The notes beneath the pieces were generated by a model that saw nothing but the letters and a program-made list of their open reading frames with translations, searched no databases and was not told the DNA's origin. From NCBI GenBank assembly GCA_003510825.1, contig DOKO01000041.1:1-8633 (forward strand): a DNA stretch of 8,633 nt. Direction: 5' to 3'. The position numbers were made by a program, and so were the translations under genes. The stretch is from Stenotrophomonas sp. (GTDB taxonomy: Bacteria; Pseudomonadota; Gammaproteobacteria; Xanthomonadales; Xanthomonadaceae). This document shows, one piece after another, positions 1 to 7,585 of the stretch (its first letter is position 1; each line of letters starts with the position of its first letter).

Positions 1-444
1 CTTGATGTTGGGCATGTCGCCGCCGTGGTGCGGGTCGGCCGAGACGTTGCCGTGGTCCTGCTTGCCTGGGTTGAAGTGGCCGCCGGCGCTCATGCCGTCC
101 GGCGCGCTGCAGTCGCCCTTCTCGTGGATGTGGAAGCCGTGCTCGCTGCCCGGCTTCAGGCCGGTGATCTGGCCGGTCACGTGCACCTTGCCGTCGACGA
201 CCTTGAAGGTGACGCTGCCCTTGGTCTCGTTGCCCTGGGTCGGTGCCAGTTCGGCGCTGGCCGTGGCATCGGTAGCCGGAGCGGCTTCGGTAGCCGGGGC
301 AGCGGCCGGATCAGCCGGTGCTGCCGAACCTTCGGCCGGCGTGGTGGCCGGGGCTTCGGCTTCCGGGGCTGCCGGCTGCTGGTTGCAGGCCGCCAGGCCC
401 AGGGCGGCGATGGCCGCGAACAGCGAGGTATGGATCAGACGCAT
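1..444 (-). CDS. sodC: Cu/Zn superoxide dismutase lipoprotein, 3' end cut by window edge
   Basis: This gene encodes a periplasm-facing Cu/Zn superoxide dismutase, which converts superoxide to hydrogen peroxide and oxygen. 148 residues are visible and the C-terminus lies outside the window. Residues 1-20 form a lipoprotein signal ending in the lipobox LAAC (lipidated Cys20). Residues 21-70 are an Ala/Pro/Glu/Thr-rich linker that probably works as a tether. The catalytic fold follows. GFHIHEKGDC carries copper ligands H105 and H107 and the disulfide cysteine C112. GGHFNP carries bridging H123, and H131, H140 and D143 complete the zinc site. The 8-9-3 residue spacing is that of canonical Cu/Zn SODs. 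The last copper His, the active-site Arg and the second Cys should lie beyond the edge. The ATG at 444-442 has a good ribosome site (AAGGAG, 456-451, six bases away). It lies 31 bases after the stop of a second sodC on the same strand, so the two are probably co-transcribed. Confidence 0.93.
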   Translation of the reverse strand, partial: MRLIHTSLFAAIAALGLAACNQQPAAPEAEAPATTPAEGSAAPADPAAAPATEAAPATDATASAELAPTQGNETKGSVTFKVVDGKVHVTGQITGLKPGSEHGFHIHEKGDCSAPDGMSAGGHFNPGKQDHGNVSADPHHGGDMPNIK

Positions 445-475
445 GGAACTCTCCTTGGAATGAGGCCCGTGGCGA

Positions 476-1045
476 TCAGCGGGTAACCCGGATCACACCG
501 CAGGCGATGCGGACGCCGGCATTGCCGGCGGGCTGGCTGCGATAGTCATCGGCGTTGGCATGCACGACCAGTGCACGTCCGGCGATATCGGTGGCGGCGC
601 CTCCCCCAAGGGTAACGCCCTTCAGGTGCACATCGACATTCGCGCGGCCCTGGGCGTCGGCCTGCAGGTTGTCGATGTCGCCCAGATGGTGCTTGCTGCT
701 GCCGGCGCGGCCATGCGCGCTGCCAGCGGGATTGAAGTGGTTGCCGGCGCTGCTGGCATCCACCGCGCTGCAGTCACCGCGTTCGTGGATATGGAAACCC
801 GCCTGCTGCATCGGCTGCAGGCCACCGACCAGGCCGGTCAGGTGCACGCCACCGCTTTCGGTCTTCAGCACCAGGCGGCCACTGACGATGCTGGCCGAGG
901 CCGGCGCCAGGTTGGCTTCGGCCAGCTGGGCCACGGGGGTGGTGACCACCGGCGGCGGCGTGGGCTGCGGCTTCTGCGGCGCGCTGCCACAGGCAGACAG
1001 CAGCACGGCGGCGGACAGCGGCAGGATGGCAAATGACAGGCGCAT
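476..1045 (-). CDS. sodC: Cu/Zn superoxide dismutase lipoprotein (second tandem copy)
   Basis: This is a complete 189-residue Cu/Zn superoxide dismutase, predicted to be an envelope lipoprotein. The signal peptide ends in lipobox LSAC with Cys19. A short Pro/Thr/Gln-rich linker (about residues 20-45) leads into the SOD fold. All catalytic residues are visible: copper ligands H85 and H87 (GFHIHERGDC), bridging H103 (GNHFNP), zinc ligands H111, H120 and D123 (KHHLGD), and the last copper ligand H162 (VVHANADDY). The disulfide pair is C92 and C182 and the active-site arginine is R179 (RIACGVI). I chose the ATG at 1045 because AAGGAG (1058-1053) precedes it by seven bases and the signal peptide begins there. 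A start 12 codons further upstream would put charged residues before the signal. It is a diverged paralogue of the next gene, sharing the metal-site blocks but not the linker. It follows ntrC by about 94 bases. Confidence 0.96.
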   Translation of the reverse strand: MRLSFAILPLSAAVLLSACGSAPQKPQPTPPPVVTTPVAQLAEANLAPASASIVSGRLVLKTESGGVHLTGLVGGLQPMQQAGFHIHERGDCSAVDASSAGNHFNPAGSAHGRAGSSKHHLGDIDNLQADAQGRANVDVHLKGVTLGGGAATDIAGRALVVHANADDYRSQPAGNAGVRIACGVIRVTR

Positions 1046-1139
1046 CGGGAAACTCCTTGCAGGGAACACTACGGACGGCATCGTCCATGGCGGATCAACA
1101 GTTCGGCAAGCGGGCGCGAGGACCGCGTGCAGGGGGCGT
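1046..1139. other. ntrC-sodC intergenic region
   Basis: This 94-base gap holds the sodC ribosome-binding site (1053-1058). I see no convincing rho-independent terminator with a T-tract after ntrC and no strong sigma-70 promoter for the sodC pair. Read-through from ntrBC therefore cannot be excluded from sequence alone. Confidence 0.4.
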
Positions 1140-2580
<1,441 letters not shown>

Positions 2581-2588
<8 letters not shown>

Positions 2589-3369
2589 CGCGCGGGGCCT
2601 CCTCGGCCGGGGCGGCGCCGTTGCCGATCGGCAGCAGCAGGGTGAACACGGTATGGCCCGGCCGCGAGCGGTAGGTGAGCGTGCCGCGGTGTTCGCGCGC
2701 CACCTGCTGGGCCAGCGCCAGGCCGAGGCCGGTGCCTTCGGCGCGGCCACTGACCAGCGGCAGGAACAGGTGCTCGGCCAGTTCCTCGGGCACGCCGCGG
2801 CCGTCATCGGCGATTTCCAGGCGCAGGGCCAGGGTGTGCAGCTGCTCGGCGATGCGCACGCCGTGCTCAACGCGCGTGCGCAGGGTAATGACCCCGGCGC
2901 CGGCCTGGATGGCGTTGCGCACCAGGTTCCATACCGCCTGGGTGAGGCGGTCGGCATCGCCATCGAGTTCGGGAATGCTGGGGTCGTAGTCGCGTTGCAG
3001 GCGCACGGCCCAGCCAGCCTCGCTCTCGGCCAGCCGCAGCACGCGTTCCAGCGAGGCGTGGATGTTCAGCGGCGCATGCGGCGCGGCCGGGGCCGGCGAC
3101 AGCAGCTGGTCGAGCAGGCCGTTGAGGCGTTCGATCTCCGAGCCGATCAGCTCGATCAGCTCACGCTCGCTGGCATCGCGCTGGGCGGCACGGCGGGCCA
3201 GCAGCTGCGCCGCTCCCTTCAGGCCGGCCAGCGGATTGCGCAGCTCGTGGGCCAGGCCCTTCAGCGCGGCACTGAGCGCGCTGGGCAGGGCCTGGGTCGG
3301 GTCGAGGCCCGGGAATTCGTCGACCGGATGCGCTTCCAGCAGCCAGCCGCCATCGTCGCGGCGGCTCAT
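2581..3369 (-). CDS. ntrB: NtrB nitrogen sensor kinase, kinase-bearing half (frame broken from its PAS domain)
   Basis: This frame encodes the end of the PAS domain and the entire kinase core of NtrB, the sensor that phosphorylates and dephosphorylates NtrC. Numbered from the ATG at 3369 (262 residues), phospho-acceptor H41 lies in GLAHELRNPLAGL. The N-box is about 139-156 (DADRLTQAVWNLVRNAIQAG), followed by G1 DDGRG (188-192), the F-box LFLPL (201-205) and G2 GTGLGLALA (212-220). The same frame is open upstream of 3369 (GNAPAEGW), but the PAS start is in a different frame. E. coli NtrB has its active His near residue 139. Joining both halves here would place it near 107, so about 30 residues are missing. 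The 3369 ATG forms an ATGA overlap with the stop of the PAS frame, and GGAAGG lies four bases upstream. Restart there could make a PAS-less kinase. The catalytic core is intact, but sensing and dimer geometry may not be. The gene overlaps ntrC by eight bases. Confidence 0.8.
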
Positions 3370-3563
3370 CCAGCCTTCCGCTGGCGCATTTCCTCGCCCT
3401 GCACTTCCAGCGCGGCCAGCGGCTGGCCGATCAGGCGGCGGACGCTGACGCCCAGCCAACGGGCGAAGGCGGGATTGCAGCCGATGATGCGGCCATCGGC
3501 CCCGGCCCAGGCCAGCGGCGTGCCGAGGGCATCGAGGGACGGCGGGGGTGCGGGGTCGGACAT
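3366..3563 (-). pseudogene. ntrB: NtrB N-terminal PAS segment, prematurely terminated
   Basis: This 65-residue frame starts MSDPAPPPSLDALGTPLAW and continues through GCNPAFARWLGVSVRRLIG. That is the first half of the PAS domain found at the N-terminus of NtrB kinases. After about residue 58 (ALEVQGE) the similarity is lost and the frame stops at TGA 3368-3366. The rest of the kinase continues in another frame. Compared with E. coli NtrB, the middle of the PAS domain (about 28 residues between the PLAALE and GWMSR equivalents) is absent, which is best explained by an out-of-frame deletion. The ATG at 3563 is preferred. An in-frame TTG at 3581 is possible, but neither has a good Shine-Dalgarno because the upstream bases form an NtrC site. 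This frame and the kinase frame should be read as one disrupted gene (2581-3563). Confidence 0.72.
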
Positions 3564-3580
3564 TGCACCAATGTAGTGCA
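3564..3580 (-). promoter_or_regulatory. NtrC-binding site at the ntrB start codon
   Basis: The plus strand reads TGCACCAATGTAGTGCA, a 17-base inverted repeat that matches the NtrC consensus TGCACCA-N3-TGGTGCA at all but one arm position. It abuts the ntrB ATG (3563-3561), where a ribosome site would normally lie. Known enteric ntrBC operons are autoregulated by NtrC bound near their promoter. Autorepression here is an inference from sequence and position. I see no sigma-54 promoter (TGGCAC-N5-TTGC) beside it, which favours repression over activation. Confidence 0.78.
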
Positions 3581-3592
3581 AAACGGGGGTGT

Positions 3593-3645
3593 GGGGTCAG
3601 AGCCCGGGGTCGGATCCCTTTCCGTCAGGAAAGGGCTCTGACCCC
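3593..3645. repeat. Palindromic repeat copy A with an adjoining half-copy
   Basis: Bases 3606-3645 form a 40-base hairpin. Its left arm is GGGGTCGGATCCCTTTCC, its loop GTCA and its right arm GGAAAGGGCTCTGACCCC, with 16 of 18 positions paired. It is preceded at 3593-3605 by GGGGTCAGAGCCC, an isolated half-arm identical to the left arm of the copy at 6324. The 40-base unit is in the opposite orientation to the other two copies. It lies about 30 bases upstream of the NtrC box. It lacks a T-tract, so I call it a dispersed repeat and not a terminator. Confidence 0.85.
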
Positions 3646-3653
3646 TCAGGCCG

Positions 3654-3761
3654 ACTGCAGATACCGGACTGCGGCTGTCCCGTTACTTCGGCGTGTCCGA
3701 CACGTTCTGGATCGGACTGCAGGCGGATTTCGACGCGACGATGAGCAACGCGCCGACGTGA
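3654..3761 (+). pseudogene. Relic of a HigA-type antitoxin (C-terminal fragment)
   Basis: On the plus strand the frame reads TADTGLRLSRYFG, VSDTFWIGLQADFD and then MSNAPT before TGA 3759-3761. The blocks ADT-LRLSRYFG and FW-GLQADYD are hallmarks of the XRE-family HigA/VapA antitoxins, covering the last helices of the DNA-binding domain. Only about 35 residues remain. There is no start codon or N-terminal half, and the sequence upstream is the palindromic repeat. The last residues do not match the usual HigA C-terminus. No toxin gene is present nearby. It is the only plus-strand coding trace in the window and is best read as a decayed toxin-antitoxin remnant. Confidence 0.7.
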
Positions 3762-3770
3762 GGCTGATCC

Positions 3771-3810
3771 GGGGTCCGAGCCCTTTCCTCGCGGAAAGGG
3801 ATCCTACCCC
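3771..3810. repeat. Palindromic repeat copy B
   Basis: This 40-base imperfect palindrome has left arm GGGGTCCGAGCCCTTTCC, a short loop, and right arm GGAAAGGGATCCTACCCC. It is in the same orientation as the copy at 6324 and opposite to the copy at 3606. It begins ten bases after the antitoxin relic stop and ends seven bases before the 3' end of the TonB receptor gene. It could therefore also shape the 3' end of that transcript, although no T-tract is seen. Confidence 0.85.
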
Positions 3811-3817
3811 ATCCGGG

Positions 3818-5863
3818 TTACAGCTTCATGTTCAGGCCGACGAACACGCTGCGGCCTGGGGCCGGCGAGAACATCGGGCGGGCGCTGTCCCAGAAGAAGC
3901 TGTCGTACCAGGCGTAGGCGTATTCGCGGCCGGTGACGTTCTTCAGCTGCAGGTCCACGCTCCAGCGTGGGTTGATCTGGTACGCGGCGCTGAGGTCGAG
4001 CACGGCGAAGGCGCCGAACTTGCCGGCCTCGTTGCGCTCTTCCAGGTAGTAGTCGCCCTGCGCGCGGGCCTGCAAGCCGAGGCGCAGCGCGTCGCTGGCG
4101 CGGTAGTCCACGCCCAGGTTGCTGATGTGGCGCGGGGTGGCGGCCACTTCCCTGCCCTGCAGCGAAATGCTCGCATCGCGGTCATCGCGGGTGATCTTCG
4201 CTTCCTGGTAGGCGTGCGAGGCCCACACCGTCCAGTCATCGCCCAGCTGCAGGCTCAGCTGCGCATCCACGCCGCGGCGGCGGGTCTTGCCCAGGGTGAC
4301 CGTGGTGCCGGTGGCCGGCATGTTGGACACCTCGTTTTCCGCATCCTGCTGCCACACCGCCAGGCGCGCCTGGCTGCCGGCGAACGGCTGGAACTTCAGG
4401 CCCAGCTCCATGCCGGTGTTGGTGGACGGCTGCATCGGGGCCTGCCCCGGGGTGAGGTAGGCCGGCGCGGTGGAGCCGGTGAGCACCTGGAAGGTGCGGC
4501 CCCAGTTGGCGTAGACGTGGGTGGTTTCGCCCAGGCTGTGGATGACGCTGAGCTTGGGCTGGCCGATGGTGCCGTAGTCCTGCAGGCGGCCGCTGACGCC
4601 GTTCATCAGGTGCGTGCTGCCACTGAAGCGGTCGATACGGTAGGCCGGCACGATCTTCCACGCTTCGGCCGGCTGGTAGATGGCCTGCACGTAGGCACCC
4701 CAGTTGTCGAAGCTGTGGCGGTCGTCGTTCTGCACGCGCGCCGGCGCCTGGCTGTAATCGGTGGGTTCGGCGTAGGCGTAGCGCTCGCGGATGTAGCCGT
4801 TGTCCTGCTGCTCGTAGTTCAGGCCGCCTTCGACGGTGAGCGCGGGGCTGGCCTGCCAGGTGAGCGTGCTGAGCAGGCCGGTCTGGCGCTCATCCCACAC
4901 GCGGCGCTGGCGCGGCAGGTTGCCGGTGGGCAGGTCGCTGAAGGTCACGCGGCGATCGTCTTCATAGCGGTTGTAGTACAGCCGCGTGCCGAAGGTGAGC
5001 ATGTCAGAGAGCTTCAAATCCACGTGCGCGGCGATCTGCCGCATGTCGCGGTCATCGCCATCGTTGCCGTTGCGCAGGTCGCTGCCACGACTGTGCGTGC
5101 GCAGTTCGTCGGCCGTCATGAAGCCGGGTTCGTCCGCTTCGTGGTGGTAGGCGCGCGCGGTCAGGCCCACTCGCAGGCCGTCGTCCAGTGAACCGTAGAA
5201 CCATTTGCCGCCCAGCGAATACTTCTTCGAGGTGTCGTGGTCGCGGTAGCCATCACTGGCCTGGGTGCCGACGAAGTAGTTCTGCGCGAAGCCGTTCGCT
5301 TCGCGGCCCACCGCCAGCTGCGCATCGCGGGTGTTGTAGCTGCCGTAGGCCAGCCGTGCATCGGTGTAGTTACCGCCCTGGCGCGTACCGAAGTTCACGT
5401 TGCCGCCGATGTTGTGCAGGCCGTAGCGCGGGTCGTTGGTTCCGCGCACCACTTCGATGTAGCTGATTTCCAGCGGGAACAGCATGTCGATGAAGCGCTG
5501 GTTGCCGCTGTTGACGTTGCTGGGGATGCCGTCGATGAGGGTCTTGATGGCGTTGAGGTAGCCCTCGCCGTTGAAGGCGCGGAAGCTGACCTTGCCCGAT
5601 TCGGCACCCTGCCGGGTTTCGGTGAGCTGGATGCCGGGCATCTGCCCCAGCAGTTCCCAGCTGTGCGAGACGTTGCGGTCTTCGATCTGGTCCGCGCCCA
5701 GCACGTCCACCGAGGTCAGCACCTGGTGTGCGCTGAGCTGGCCTTCGCCGTGCTGGTGCACCTGCACCTTGCCGAGGGTGAGCGCGGCATCGGCGGACTG
5801 TGCGAAAGCTTCAGGGGCGAACGGGGCAGCCGCGAGGGCGGCCACCAGCGTGGAGGTCTTCAT
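3818..5863 (-). CDS. TonB-dependent outer-membrane receptor, probably zinc-responsive
   Basis: This is a 681-residue TonB-dependent receptor, a gated outer-membrane beta-barrel that imports a metal or metal chelate using TonB energy. A signal peptide (1-21, cleavage after AFA) is followed by a TonB-box-like stretch ALTLGKVQV (27-35). The plug (about 45-165) includes LLGQMPGIQL, LIDGIPSN, IEVVRGTNDPRYGLHNIGGNVNF. The barrel fills the rest and ends in GRSVFVGLNMKL. Histidines H36, H38 and H46 follow the TonB box. One barrel loop (about 240-273) is rich in His and Asp/Glu (YHHEADEP, RNGNDGDDRD), compatible with metal capture. I chose the ATG at 5863 because the signal peptide starts there. A GTG at 5908 would add 15 residues that include the operator. 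No strong Shine-Dalgarno is visible. A Zur-type operator lies 20 bases upstream, so zinc or a zincophore is the best substrate guess. Iron or cobalt complexes remain possible. Confidence 0.9.
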   Translation of the reverse strand: MKTSTLVAALAAAPFAPEAFAQSADAALTLGKVQVHQHGEGQLSAHQVLTSVDVLGADQIEDRNVSHSWELLGQMPGIQLTETRQGAESGKVSFRAFNGEGYLNAIKTLIDGIPSNVNSGNQRFIDMLFPLEISYIEVVRGTNDPRYGLHNIGGNVNFGTRQGGNYTDARLAYGSYNTRDAQLAVGREANGFAQNYFVGTQASDGYRDHDTSKKYSLGGKWFYGSLDDGLRVGLTARAYHHEADEPGFMTADELRTHSRGSDLRNGNDGDDRDMRQIAAHVDLKLSDMLTFGTRLYYNRYEDDRRVTFSDLPTGNLPRQRRVWDERQTGLLSTLTWQASPALTVEGGLNYEQQDNGYIRERYAYAEPTDYSQAPARVQNDDRHSFDNWGAYVQAIYQPAEAWKIVPAYRIDRFSGSTHLMNGVSGRLQDYGTIGQPKLSVIHSLGETTHVYANWGRTFQVLTGSTAPAYLTPGQAPMQPSTNTGMELGLKFQPFAGSQARLAVWQQDAENEVSNMPATGTTVTLGKTRRRGVDAQLSLQLGDDWTVWASHAYQEAKITRDDRDASISLQGREVAATPRHISNLGVDYRASDALRLGLQARAQGDYYLEERNEAGKFGAFAVLDLSAAYQINPRWSVDLQLKNVTGREYAYAWYDSFFWDSARPMFSPAPGRSVFVGLNMKL

Positions 5864-5883
5864 GGGGGTGGAAGGGTGCGGAT

Positions 5884-5906
5884 GAAATGTAATCATATAA
5901 CATTTC
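5884..5906 (-). promoter_or_regulatory. Zur-type operator upstream of the TonB receptor
   Basis: Read on the minus strand, this 23-base AT-rich island starts GAAATGTTATA and ends ACATTTC. It agrees with the gammaproteobacterial Zur consensus (GAAATGTTATA-N-TATAACATTTC) at 20 of 22 defined positions, with mismatches at 13 and 16. One flanking base on each side extends the palindrome to 5883-5907. It ends 20 bases before the receptor ATG, where a bound repressor would block initiation. It is strikingly AT-rich against its surroundings. It does not resemble a Fur box (GATAATGATAATCATTATC). Zur control is inferred from the motif. Confidence 0.78.
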
Positions 5907-5919
5907 ACGCGCCTGCCAT

Positions 5920-5946
5920 GTAGAGTCGAGCATGGCTCGACTCTAC
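5920..5946. repeat. SMAG-type GTAG palindrome (REP element)
   Basis: This is a perfect 27-base palindrome with arms GTAGAGTCGAGC and GCTCGACTCTAC around the loop ATG. The terminal GTAG and the stem-loop form are those of SMAG elements, the REP family of Stenotrophomonas maltophilia usually mobilised by RAYT (REP-associated tyrosine transposase) proteins. It lies between the 3' end of the small EF-hand-like gene and the receptor operator. It may protect or end the upstream transcript, but no T-tract follows on the minus strand. Confidence 0.85.
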
Positions 5947-5967
5947 AAAAGCGGGGTGGAGCGGTGC

Positions 5968-6261
5968 TTACACCGGATAGCCGGTGGCTTCCCTGGCCTT
6001 CTTCCAGGCGCTTTCAAATTCGCGCGCGGAGATCTCATCGTCCTCGTCGAAATCGAGGAACGACACCGGCTGGTCGGCCAGCAGGAAACGGTCGTCGCTC
6101 TGGCCGTGCTCGTCGGCCCAGACCAGCTTGGTGCCGTAGATTTCCACCTGGCGCACGATCTTCTCGCCGCGGGCTTCCATCAGCACGTTGCCCTTGCCCA
6201 GGCCCGATTCGGCCCAGTGCTTGTAGTACTTCTTGGCGGTGTTGTTCTTGATGTTCTTCAT
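5968..6261 (-). CDS. Small conserved-looking protein with an EF-hand-like loop, function unknown
   Basis: This is a 97-residue protein whose family I do not recognise. It starts MKNIKNNTAKKYYKHWAESG, with a basic, aromatic N-terminus and no signal peptide or membrane segment, so it is probably cytoplasmic. The middle (about 24-50) looks like beta-strands (GNVLMEARGEKIVRQVEIYGTKLVW). Near the C-terminus, DFDEDDEISAREF (70-82) fits the EF-hand calcium loop: Asp at loop positions 1, 3 and 5, Ile at 8 and Glu at 12, with Asp replacing the usual Gly at 6. A helix (EFESAWKKAREA) follows. I chose the ATG at 6261 because AGGA lies eight bases upstream. An ATG at 6321 would add a low-complexity Ala-rich stretch. 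Calcium binding is an inference from one loop only. The gene lies between mltA and the TonB receptor, with a palindromic repeat at each end. Confidence 0.8.
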   Translation of the reverse strand: MKNIKNNTAKKYYKHWAESGLGKGNVLMEARGEKIVRQVEIYGTKLVWADEHGQSDDRFLLADQPVSFLDFDEDDEISAREFESAWKKAREATGYPV

Positions 6262-6323
6262 TGCAGGGGTCCTGGCCGCAGCGGCGGCCGGAGAGTTCGG
6301 AATGGCGCCATTATCAGCCATTC

Positions 6324-6362
6324 GGGGTCAGAGCCCTTGCCTGCGGCAAGGGATCCGACCCC
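6324..6362. repeat. Palindromic repeat copy C
   Basis: This 39-base palindrome has left arm GGGGTCAGAGCCCTTGCC, loop TGC and right arm GGCAAGGGATCCGACCCC. It has the same unpaired positions as copy A but a compensated T-to-G / A-to-C change in the stem. It starts seven bases before the mltA stop codon region on the plus-strand map (mltA ends at 6370), so it lies just after mltA in transcription order and upstream of the 97-residue gene. Confidence 0.85.
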
Positions 6363-6369
6363 TGCCGGT

Positions 6370-7527
6370 TCAGTTCGGCAGCGGCGCGCCCTTCGGCCAC
6401 AGCATCCAGAGGTTGCCCTTCTGCTTCATGTCGCCGGCCAGCTTGCCGGCGGCATCGCCACTGCCCCAGTACAGGTCGGCGCGCACTTCGCCGGCGATGG
6501 CGCCGCCGGTGTCCTGCGCGGCCACCGGGCGCACCACCGGGCTGCCATCCGGGCGCGTGGTGGACAGCCACAGCAGGCTGCCCAGCGGCACCACGCTGCG
6601 ATCCACCGCCACGCTGTAGCCGGCGGTCAGCGGCACGTTGAGCGAACCGCGCGGGCCTTCCGGGCTGTCGGCGCTGCGCACGAAGAACACGTAGCTGGGG
6701 TTGCTGCGCAGCAGCTCCGGCACGCGCGCCGGGTGCGCCTTCGCCCACGCGCGGATCGCGTCCATGGTCACGTCTTCCTTCTTCAGCTCGCCCTGGTCCA
6801 CCAGCCAGCGGCCGATGGCGCGGTAGGGGTGGCCGTTCTGCTCGGCATAGGCCAGCCGCACCTGGCTGCCATCGGCCAGGCGCACGCGGCCCGAGCCCTG
6901 GATCTGCAGCAGCTGCAGGTCCATCGGGTCGGTCAGCCAGGCCAGCACAGGCGCTTTGGAGCCCTTGCTGGCGATGGTGCCGGCGTCGTCATAGGGCTTG
7001 AGCACCTTGCCGTCGAGGCGGCCACGCAGGCGCTTGCCCTTCAGTTCGGGGTAGAGGCTGTCCAGCTGCACCACGATCAGATCGTCGGGCGTGCCGTACA
7101 CGGGCACCGTGGCGGTGGCCGTGCGGGTCAGGCTGCCGGGATAGATGGGTTCGTAGTAGCCAGTGATCAGGCCATCGGCCTGGTGGCCACCGGCGCGCAG
7201 CGCGTACACGTCGAGATCGCGCTGCAGGAACTGGCGGATCGCCGCCGGGTCCTTGTCGGACACCGTGGCTGCGGTCGCGCAGGGCTGGGCCCAGACCGCA
7301 TCGTTCTTCAGGCGGGTGCAGCTGCTGCGCCAGGCGACGAAGCCGGCCTGCAGGTCGGTATCGGAGACCGCCGGCAGCACCTTCCAGTCGACCTTGGCGT
7401 AAGTGGCGGCAGCGGGCTTGGCGGCCGGTGCGCCCGGATGGGTGCCGGTGGTGGCGCAGCCGGCGAGCAGGGCGAGGGCCAGCAGGGTGCAGTGCCTGCG
7501 CTTGAAGAAGGTGGCAGATTCGGTCAT
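6370..7527 (-). CDS. mltA: Membrane-bound lytic murein transglycosylase A
   Basis: This 385-residue MltA cleaves the MurNAc-GlcNAc bond of peptidoglycan to give 1,6-anhydro-muropeptides, acting from the inner face of the outer membrane. The lipoprotein signal ends in LLAGC with lipidated Cys24, followed by a short Ala/Pro/Thr linker. The MltA domain includes GLITGYYEPIYPGS (119-132), VPVYGTPDDLIVV and DPMDLQLLQIQGSGRV (200-215). The C-terminal 3D domain (about 295-378) contains AVDRSVVPLGS with D310, AAQDTGGAIAG with D339 and RADLYWGSG with D351. D339 matches the catalytic Asp of the E. coli enzyme (D308) by motif. The length is close to the E. coli protein (365). The ATG at 7527 has no strong Shine-Dalgarno but fits the signal peptide. 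The cytochrome b561 gene ends 58 bases upstream on the same strand. The amidase beyond it acts on the same polymer. Confidence 0.96.
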   Translation of the reverse strand: MTESATFFKRRHCTLLALALLAGCATTGTHPGAPAAKPAAATYAKVDWKVLPAVSDTDLQAGFVAWRSSCTRLKNDAVWAQPCATAATVSDKDPAAIRQFLQRDLDVYALRAGGHQADGLITGYYEPIYPGSLTRTATATVPVYGTPDDLIVVQLDSLYPELKGKRLRGRLDGKVLKPYDDAGTIASKGSKAPVLAWLTDPMDLQLLQIQGSGRVRLADGSQVRLAYAEQNGHPYRAIGRWLVDQGELKKEDVTMDAIRAWAKAHPARVPELLRSNPSYVFFVRSADSPEGPRGSLNVPLTAGYSVAVDRSVVPLGSLLWLSTTRPDGSPVVRPVAAQDTGGAIAGEVRADLYWGSGDAAGKLAGDMKQKGNLWMLWPKGAPLPN

Positions 7528-7585
7528 GCCGCCATGGTGGCGGGCCGCCCGCGGACCGGCAAGCGGCGGCGCGGGGAAACGTTCA

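Noticed and set aside
2589..2963. Upstream extension of the ntrC frame by 125 codons to an earlier start
   Set aside because: The extension overlaps the kinase gene out of frame and reads as low-complexity sequence. The receiver domain begins properly at the ATG at 2588.
3564..3640. A sigma-54 promoter upstream of ntrB
   Set aside because: No TGGCAC-N5-TTGC element is present on the minus strand here. TTGCAC within the NtrC dyad has no matching partner element.
3593..3645. Hairpin as a rho-independent terminator of the TonB receptor gene
   Set aside because: There is no T-tract on either strand and the same unit recurs at unrelated places, so a dispersed repeat is the better call.
3548..5191. 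Long plus-strand open frame opposite the TonB receptor and the antitoxin relic (547 codons)
   Set aside because: The translation has no recognisable domain and mirrors the receptor codons. It is explained by GC skew at third positions of the real minus-strand gene.
5884..5906. The AT-rich dyad as a Fur box
   Set aside because: It lacks the GATAAT hexamer pattern of Fur sites and matches the Zur consensus much better.
5895..5908. GTG 5908 or ATG 5896 as the start of the TonB receptor
   Set aside because: Both lie in or at the Zur-type dyad and would place non-hydrophobic residues before the signal peptide. The ATG at 5863 begins a normal signal.
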